Origin: Eopsaltria australis
Taxonomy: Eukaryota; Chordata; Aves; Passeriformes; Petroicidae
Length of the DNA: 64,000 bases
NCBI GenBank assembly: GCA_034509425.1
Contig: JAVTVJ010000076.1
Span: forward strand, 3,162,001 to 3,226,000
Reading direction: 5' to 3'
This document shows positions 57,501 through 64,000 of the stretch, piece after piece. The notes under the pieces were generated by a model. That model worked only from the letters and a program-made list of their open reading frames with translations, had not been told where the DNA came from and did not search any database. Each line of letters opens with the position of its first letter. Position 1 is the first letter of the stretch. A program made the position numbers and the translations under genes.

Positions 57501-60500
57501 TTTAAATACCTAGAAACAAGCACAGGGGGATTCTTACCAGTTGCAGTTATTGGTTTTAATAAATACCATTGTAATTGAATGTGATTTAATAAAAACAGTG
57601 TATTTCCTGCCTTTTGGAGTGGGCACACAACTCCCTGAAGAGAAGACAACAGGGGGAGGTTAATCAGAATAACTTTTAACTCAGTCAGTGTTACTGAGCT
57701 GCTCCAAGAAGCCAGAGGATATTCAGTTCCACTCACACCTTCAAACTCCATGTTTAATCCTGGTAGTGGTGAAAAGGTCTGCATCCAGGTGGCTGCTTCA
57801 CTCTGCAGGTCCCCTGTGAAATGACCCTTGGGAGGAGGGAGGAGGCTACTTTTTGACCAATATCATGGCCTTTTTCCTAGGAGTTAATTGTGGGGAATGG
57901 TGACTTCCCAGAATGACCCTGTGGGATTTCAGAGCTCAGGAGAAGCTGCCCGTGTGGCAGCCCATCTGTCCTTTCTGTTTTATTCAGCTCACTGTGGTCT
58001 TTGATCTGCTGTGATCTTATGTGATCTCATCTAACATAATCTGTTTGTGTTCAGAATCTCAGTTGAAGTTAGTGGCAAGGTTGGTATTAATTTCAGTAAA
58101 ACTAAGATTTCTCCTGGTATGGATATTTGCACACCGAAACACCTGCAGAGACATCATTTCTGTGCAAATCACAGTCACAGTAATCCTACAGCATGCAAAA
58201 ATTAACATAGTTAAAAATTCTCTTCCTTTTCATGGATTTCCTGGCAGATTATAAACCTGAAGATACACGTGCAATTCCTGTGTGTTAATAGCAAATTCCC
58301 TAAAGCCATCACCAGATTCAGCAAGCCTGTGTTCCATTACTTTTATCCAGCTTGTTTTATTGAAAACACCTGTGTGAAACTAACAGTTATCTGGCATCGA
58401 TTTGATATTCAGCATCTAAAAAATATTCACTTATTTATGTAGTATTTAGGGATCAGAATAATTGCTTTCAGCATAGTGTCAGTGCTGAGAAAATCAGTTT
58501 TTAAGGTATGACTCTAAGGTCACTAATAAATTTTGAGTCATAGAGTTGCCTCCAGAAAAGCAAAAGGGGTCTGTGACACAGTATTTGAAATATTACTCTG
58601 CTTTGGATATTAAGCCAGAATATTTATTTAGCTTAAAATCAAGTAGGTGCATCAGAGATTGGTTTTATGTTTCATATTATCAGGTGGACCCTGTAAGCCT
58701 CTTACAGAATCATAGCAAGAAATGGGATCCCTGTATTTGGGGTAAGGTTAGGAGAGATCTTTTAGCTCTGTGGCCATCATACTATTACCTTTCGCTCAGC
58801 CTTGGAAAGTCGTGTGTTGGGTTTGTAAAGTGTAACAGTAATTTATTCTTTGATGAGGGCTCCAATTACAGTGATGTTATCTTACCATGTTTGATTGTGT
58901 AATCTTTAGAAAACCATTTAGACATGCTGAAGCATTAGCACCAGGTGTATGGTACCATGAAATCTGTTATAAAACAGCTGTTAGCAATGCATTCACCAAG
59001 TATCTCTAAATAATTGAAAGACCCAGTTAAGAAAATACTTGTTATTTATGCAGTATCACCTTGTGAGTGCTGTGTGTGGTAGCACAGCAGGAGTGGTGTA
59101 ACCAGCCTGTTGAGGCTTCACTGAGAAGTTAGATACTCTCACAGGTAGGAAACTTGGTGTTTGTGATAGTCGTAACACAGTAATTTACTGGATCTGGTGA
59201 CAGTGTTTTTTTGAGTTTGATTGCCAGTGAAATGGAGGCTGTGGAGGTGGTATTTCAGCATCACTGGAGCATGTGATCCTGCCAGCACATGTGGCAATGA
59301 TAGAATAAGCAATTATATAATGCTAAATCAAATAAAATAATCAATAACATTACACAAATGCTGTAATAATGAATTATGTCATGATGATAGCTATAAGAAG
59401 TATGTCTGAGCCACCATTCTCCAGTAAGGTCGGGGAGGTGCCCGTGTGCCATTGTTCTCCATTGTGTGCACTGACAGTGAATAAACAACCTGCCAGCTGC
59501 AAAGCTTCTTAAAAAAGCACAAAATTTGATCCAAGATTTGAAAACACCACAGAACATGAATAGGAGAATATTTGATAATATCTTAATAAATGCTGTTCTT
59601 TGACAAAGCTCTTACCCCTTTGCTGGCCTCTGAATACTGTATTATCCTAGAATGAAAATAAGATTCAAGATAAAAATGAAGAAACAGGCTCTATTAACAC
59701 TAAAGGGCCTCTGCAGGTTTCCCTATCTGGGCCAGCCTCTTTGTATCTTCCTCCCTCAATGAGTTCATGTCGGTTTATATTTCATCAGGCGATATAAATT
59801 TAAGTCCTTACAATGTTCTCCCTCTCATTTCTCTCCTATCATTTATTATTTAACCCTCTAAAGCATTTTATGTCTTGCAAGGTGTCATAAAAAATAAAGT
59901 TGATTGGTATAAATATTGCATTAGGAGATTTCTACATTTGTGACCTGTTTTTTTTGCCCTACATCATAGGATACTAAATATTAGTTTAGGTTTAGTGCCT
60001 GTGTGGTGTAACATTACATACCTGTGTGTGCTTTGATTCAACTATACACCCAGTGAAGTTAAAACTCTCAGAGTGATACTATGTTGGCTTCAGTACACCA
60101 GTGTGTGTGTATTGCAAGTTGGGCAGACTTTTTGTTTGCAGATTATTATTTCCCATGGCATCAGAAATTCTCCTGAGTGATGAGATACTTAATTTAAAAA
60201 GAAAAAAAAAGAATCTTGTAGTTGAAAATGTAGTTTTACAAAACCTTCCACCTGGTTTCGTAGCTTTCTGTGGCAGCCAGTTCTCTATTTATCACTTGGC
60301 TTACCTGCTTCAGTTAGTTGAAATAGTAGAAGTAAAGCATGAAATAACCTCAATTTGCGTAAAATTTATCCATTTCTTCTGGATGTCAGTTTTTACCCGG
60401 TTTGATCCCCAAACTGCTAGATTTATAATGTTTTATTTACGGTGTTTTACTGAGGTGTGGAAACCTGATGGAGTTGTGATTTCTGTCTTTCTGCCTTGAA

Positions 60501-63500
60501 TATGGAAATACTTCATCACTCTGGCTTTTCAGCAAGGGTGAGATGACCAGCATCACTAAGAGAGCAGGTCCTCATGATTGGCATTAAACGTGGTCTAGGC
60601 AGACTGTGCTATATGGGGACCTCTGTTATCTGAAGTGCCAGGTAGACAGAACTATGTTTTTATAACTGAAAGCATAAAATGGATTATACTGGAAAAATGT
60701 GGTGTGTAGGAGAGAGAGTAGAAAGTAAAGATTACTTTAGGTACTTGGAATGAATCTTTCATCAGAGCCCTAGAATGAAAATCCGAAGATTTAAAAGGTA
60801 GTGTGGATTGAGGCCAATAACAACAGTTTATCGGTTTTAGTGGTCTTAAATTAATCTTAATGCAGAACGAGAATTTCCAATAAATTAAAGTAGCAAAAAA
60901 CAACCCAGCACTATGGCTCACTTTATGTAAGATAAATAATAAGAAGGAAAACATTTCTTCTGATAAGATGACAAGTAAAGAATAATCCTGATGATACCTT
61001 TATGCACAGTACTTTGGTTAAGCAGCCTAAATGTTTATGGAAACTACAGGCAGTGGGACTTCCATGCTGCTTTATTTCCAGATGATTGACATTTGAGTCA
61101 TCAAAAGAAAAACTTTAAACAAGGATGGTTTTTTACAGATCTCATTTGACCTGTTAGGTGGCCACTACACCATTCATGGGTGGGTTTGAGTGACTGTGGT
61201 GGTATGACTTTTCAGGTATGTTCTTCATCAGAGGAAAGTACCTTCAGTGGAAGTTAAAAAATATGTCTTTATCCTATGAGTCCTTCTCACAGAACAGTGT
61301 TTCATAGGTTTTGTAAGCTTTAGCTTCCCTCAGAATTCCCAGCTGTGCAGCATACGCACAGCAAGGATTTGGGAGATGGCAGTGGAGGTTGGTTTGGATG
61401 CTTTTGTTTCTCCCTGTCTTTTGCTTTTGTGAGGAATGGGAGAAGGGGTTGAAAAGCAGAAATTTAAAAAACAAAAATCTTTCTGATAGTTTTTCCCCAA
61501 ACCTGTTTTTGTTGTCCTCAAAAATGCCTGGCTTAAACCAGACTGTTTTTACTCATAGTGAGCAATCCCAGGTTTTTACAGCAGTGATATTGAAAGTGTT
61601 TTTCTCAGTATTTGGAATACCTGCAGTTCAAATACAGGGGTAGTTCATGGCTCAGAGGTATTGCAGTCAGGTTTATTGCAGACCTAGCCAGGAATTGTAA
61701 ACGGGAGAATCCCAGCTCAGTCTTGAAGGTTTTTATAAGGGTAACATGTCTTAAGGAGGTCAGGGAAGTCTTCTCCTCTCCCATATCTCAAAGCCTTCTT
61801 TCTGCATGCTTGTTGGGAGACCATTAGCTTTGAAAAACATTGCTGGAAGCACTTACCTCTTATTTTTGGTCCCAGTCTGGGGAAGGTTTCATCAAGAAAG
61901 CTCTTTCTTCTGTGCAGGTTCTCTTTATCTTATGAATATTTCAGCAGAATCTGTGCAAAAGAAAGGGACTTTTTAGCTGAAAAGCATTCTTTGCTCTTCT
62001 GAACTGCACACCGTCTTCCTATTGTCTGAGCTGTAATTGTTCAGTGCCGCTGTTGTTTAGGGAGTAGGTTGCACACTCAGCATCCTCAGAGTTACAGATC
62101 TCTCCTTTCTCTCCTTTCCCCAGCAGCTCAACTTTTCTGACACAGCTGATTTTTGACTACAGCAGAGTCCATGATTTCAAAGCCACATTGTCCACAAGAT
62201 CTGTAGCATGGCAGAGCACATGATTATGTGGTCATCTTATTTTTGTTAAAATATCCATGTGGTAGAGTATGTTTGTGTGTGTTTGCGTATCTGCGTCTCT
62301 GGGGACTGTCTATTAAGGGAAAAGTGTGGAAGAGCCAAAAAGAGAGACTGAGTATCTGGCATGGTGTCTCTAGAGATTTCCTCCTCTTCTATTAACCTTT
62401 CCACCACAACCACTTTTGTATTTCTGTTCTTAATTAGAATTTCGAGTGGAGCTATGGAAGGAGCGTATCTATCCCCCAGTTGATTCTTCCATCTGATTTG
62501 GCATCCAGAAATACGTTTCTTAGGAATTAATTATAATTGCTTTTGATGGAAAGCCAACTTTTTTCATGTGTTAACTGTTAATTCTTAGCTTGTTTAACAT
62601 GTGATTAAGTAACGATGATAAGCCTGAGTGCAGGCTCTGTGTGTTTGTGATTTGAATGGTTGTGTTTTGCATTCCAGGCTCAGTGTGGCTTGGTGGCTGT
62701 GGCACATTAGTGGTCAGCATGGAGACACGTGTTTTGGAGGGGCAAAGAGGACAAGACTGTGCTGGGAGAGGTTTTTAGAGCTGGAGGAGCTAAGAGGTTG
62801 ATTAATGAAAGGTTAAAACTACTATTTTTAGGATTGCTTGGCTCATTTTCAGTTCACTCCATAGCATGCCTCTCCCCTGCTGCATTCTGGTTAGAAAAGT
62901 TTAATGCTGTGGTCACTTATCAGCAGCTACACATGGCTGATGTGGGGACACAATCACCTTGTTTCTTGTGGGATTTCTCTGTCCTAGAGACAATAAGTAG
63001 CACCCAGCTCCTGGGTTGGAGAAGCCTGTTCCTGTAGCTTCTGCTTCGGGGACTCACCATGACAGGATCCCAGAGCTGTGTGGTTTTTTTGTTTTTCTGC
63101 TTTTTTCCATATATCTTTTTAGGCTGCCTGCTATTCCAGTTTCCAAGAGTAACCCCTCAGTGCTTGTAACTGTGTTTTTATTTTTCCTCCTTCTCATGAC
63201 AGCCAAAGATGTCATATAGGTTCTTCAAGACAGGCTAAAACACCTTTTAGACACTTTATAACTATGCTGCTGGAATTATTTGTGACTGTCAGTGAAAAGC
63301 CTTTACTGGGTTATTTTATTCTGAAAACTGACTTTGTAAAAGGAGACTTGTAGCTGTCCAAGCACATTTCTTTGTCAAAATCACTGAGCTTAAGGTGGGG
63401 AAGTGCTTATCCTCCTGCCAGCCTTAAACCCCATCCCAGTGCCAATCAATACGAGGATTGTTTTCAGTTGAGACAGACAGTTTGACAAAGTAGTGATGGT

Positions 63501-63667
63501 TGTGAGTAAAGAAGATAGAGGCTTTTCTCTAGCTCAGTCAGTGAAGCTGCATATAAGCTTTACATCTGAGAAGGTAGGTTTCCCCCCACCAGCCTCATCA
63601 TAAATGAGCAAAAAGTAGGTAGAAGATGTCCTGTTTATGTCAAACACTCATTTGTGCTATTAATATG

Positions 63668-63853
63668 GGCGGCGGGATTTCTAGAGGCACCTTGCGGTGC
63701 AGCATGAAATGTGGGAGTCCAGGAATGCTGTGGGTGAGGGCTTTGTGCATGTATAAATGGCAGGTCATTAGGAGGAGATGCTGCTGGGAGGTGAGGGCGG
63801 AATGCTGCGCTCCTGACTCCGACAGGCGAGCGTTCCCAAAAGCTCCATCACGA
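63668..63853. promoter_or_regulatory. CpG-dense stretch with TATA-like motif
   Basis: Nine CpGs fall in about 185 bp: GGGCGGCGGG at 63668, TTGCGGTG at 63694 and a cluster in GGGCGG..TGCGCT..TCCGACAGGCGAGCGTTC at 63795-63834. A TATAAATG lies at 63752-63759 between the CpG clusters. Together these look like a small promoter, but no downstream exon is visible before the window ends. Confidence 0.25.
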
Positions 63854-64000
63854 CCAGGCAGCTGCAATTCCATCAGGGCTTAGAGAGGGGCACTGAGGGG
63901 CTGAGGTGTTGTCCATTTTAATCCCACCTTTTCAGTCCAATGTGATTTCTTTCCAGCTAGGCATAAACCTGTGCTGTTCTATGTCACAGACACTAAGCAG

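Larger units (their letters stand above)
51816..64000. other. Unassigned non-coding DNA
   Basis: No gene seen in about 12 kb. Contents include A13 at 53240-53252, a TG run (54029-54043), a TTGG run (54483-54501) and two CpG-dense stretches listed separately. The longest open frames (56930-57400 plus, 156 codons; 60101-60499 plus, 132 codons; 58546-58902 plus, 118 codons) lack any domain I recognise and are probably chance. I recognise no CR1 or LTR in this part. Confidence 0.55.

Noticed and set aside
60101..60499. 132-codon plus-strand frame
   Set aside because: No known domain; composition is ordinary AT-rich sequence.
1..64000. tRNA genes, snRNA genes and CRISPR arrays
   Set aside because: I searched by eye for tRNA B-box-like GGTTCGA motifs and for regularly spaced repeats and found none. 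CRISPR is not expected in an animal genome.

Overview
This window looks like non-coding nuclear DNA from a bird. The evidence is the repeat content: several copies of the avian LINE CR1, two with a recognisable 3' part of ORF2, plus long terminal repeats of two avian endogenous-retrovirus types and a few highly decayed ancient amniote SINEs. A songbird is my best guess from the LTR types, but that is recollection, not proof. The sequence is mostly AT-rich, poor in CpG, and has many short homopolymer and microsatellite tracts. I found no exon, RNA gene or CRISPR array that I can support. The window could be intergenic or lie inside a very large intron; the sequence alone does not decide.

Layout. 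1-5.5 kb: unique AT-rich DNA. 5.47-5.65 kb: a MIR-like SINE fossil (+). 8.9-9.0 kb: an A21 run followed by two 40-bp tandem copies. 10.08-10.37 kb: the 5' part of an ERV LTR (minus) abutting a CR1 3' tail (+). 15.66-15.79 kb: a second MIR-like fossil (minus), then a very old CR1 (minus) to about 16.8 kb. 19.47-20.25 kb: the best CR1 copy (minus). 24.12-24.40 kb: a CR1 3' end (+). 27.5 kb: a perfect 28-bp tandem duplication. 29.69-30.40 kb: a second good CR1 copy (minus). 35.1 kb: a GC-rich 13-bp-stem hairpin. 37.3-37.6 kb: a decayed CR1 reverse-transcriptase region (+). 42.27 kb: a CR1 tail (+). 45.24-45.66 kb: a solo LTR (minus) whose edge reads TGTCCTGG. 49.07-50.0 kb: the 3' part of another LTR (minus) of the same type as at 10.1 kb. 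51.64-51.82 kb: a CR1 3' end (+). 52.2-52.5 kb and 63.66-63.86 kb: the two most CpG-dense stretches. The rest is unassigned.

No genes work together here. What can be read is a history of retroelement insertion and decay, several recent-looking local tandem duplications, and a few stretches whose motif content or CpG retention makes them candidate regulatory DNA. Those regulatory suggestions are inference and need cross-species alignment or chromatin data. I did not find evidence of a new biological system.
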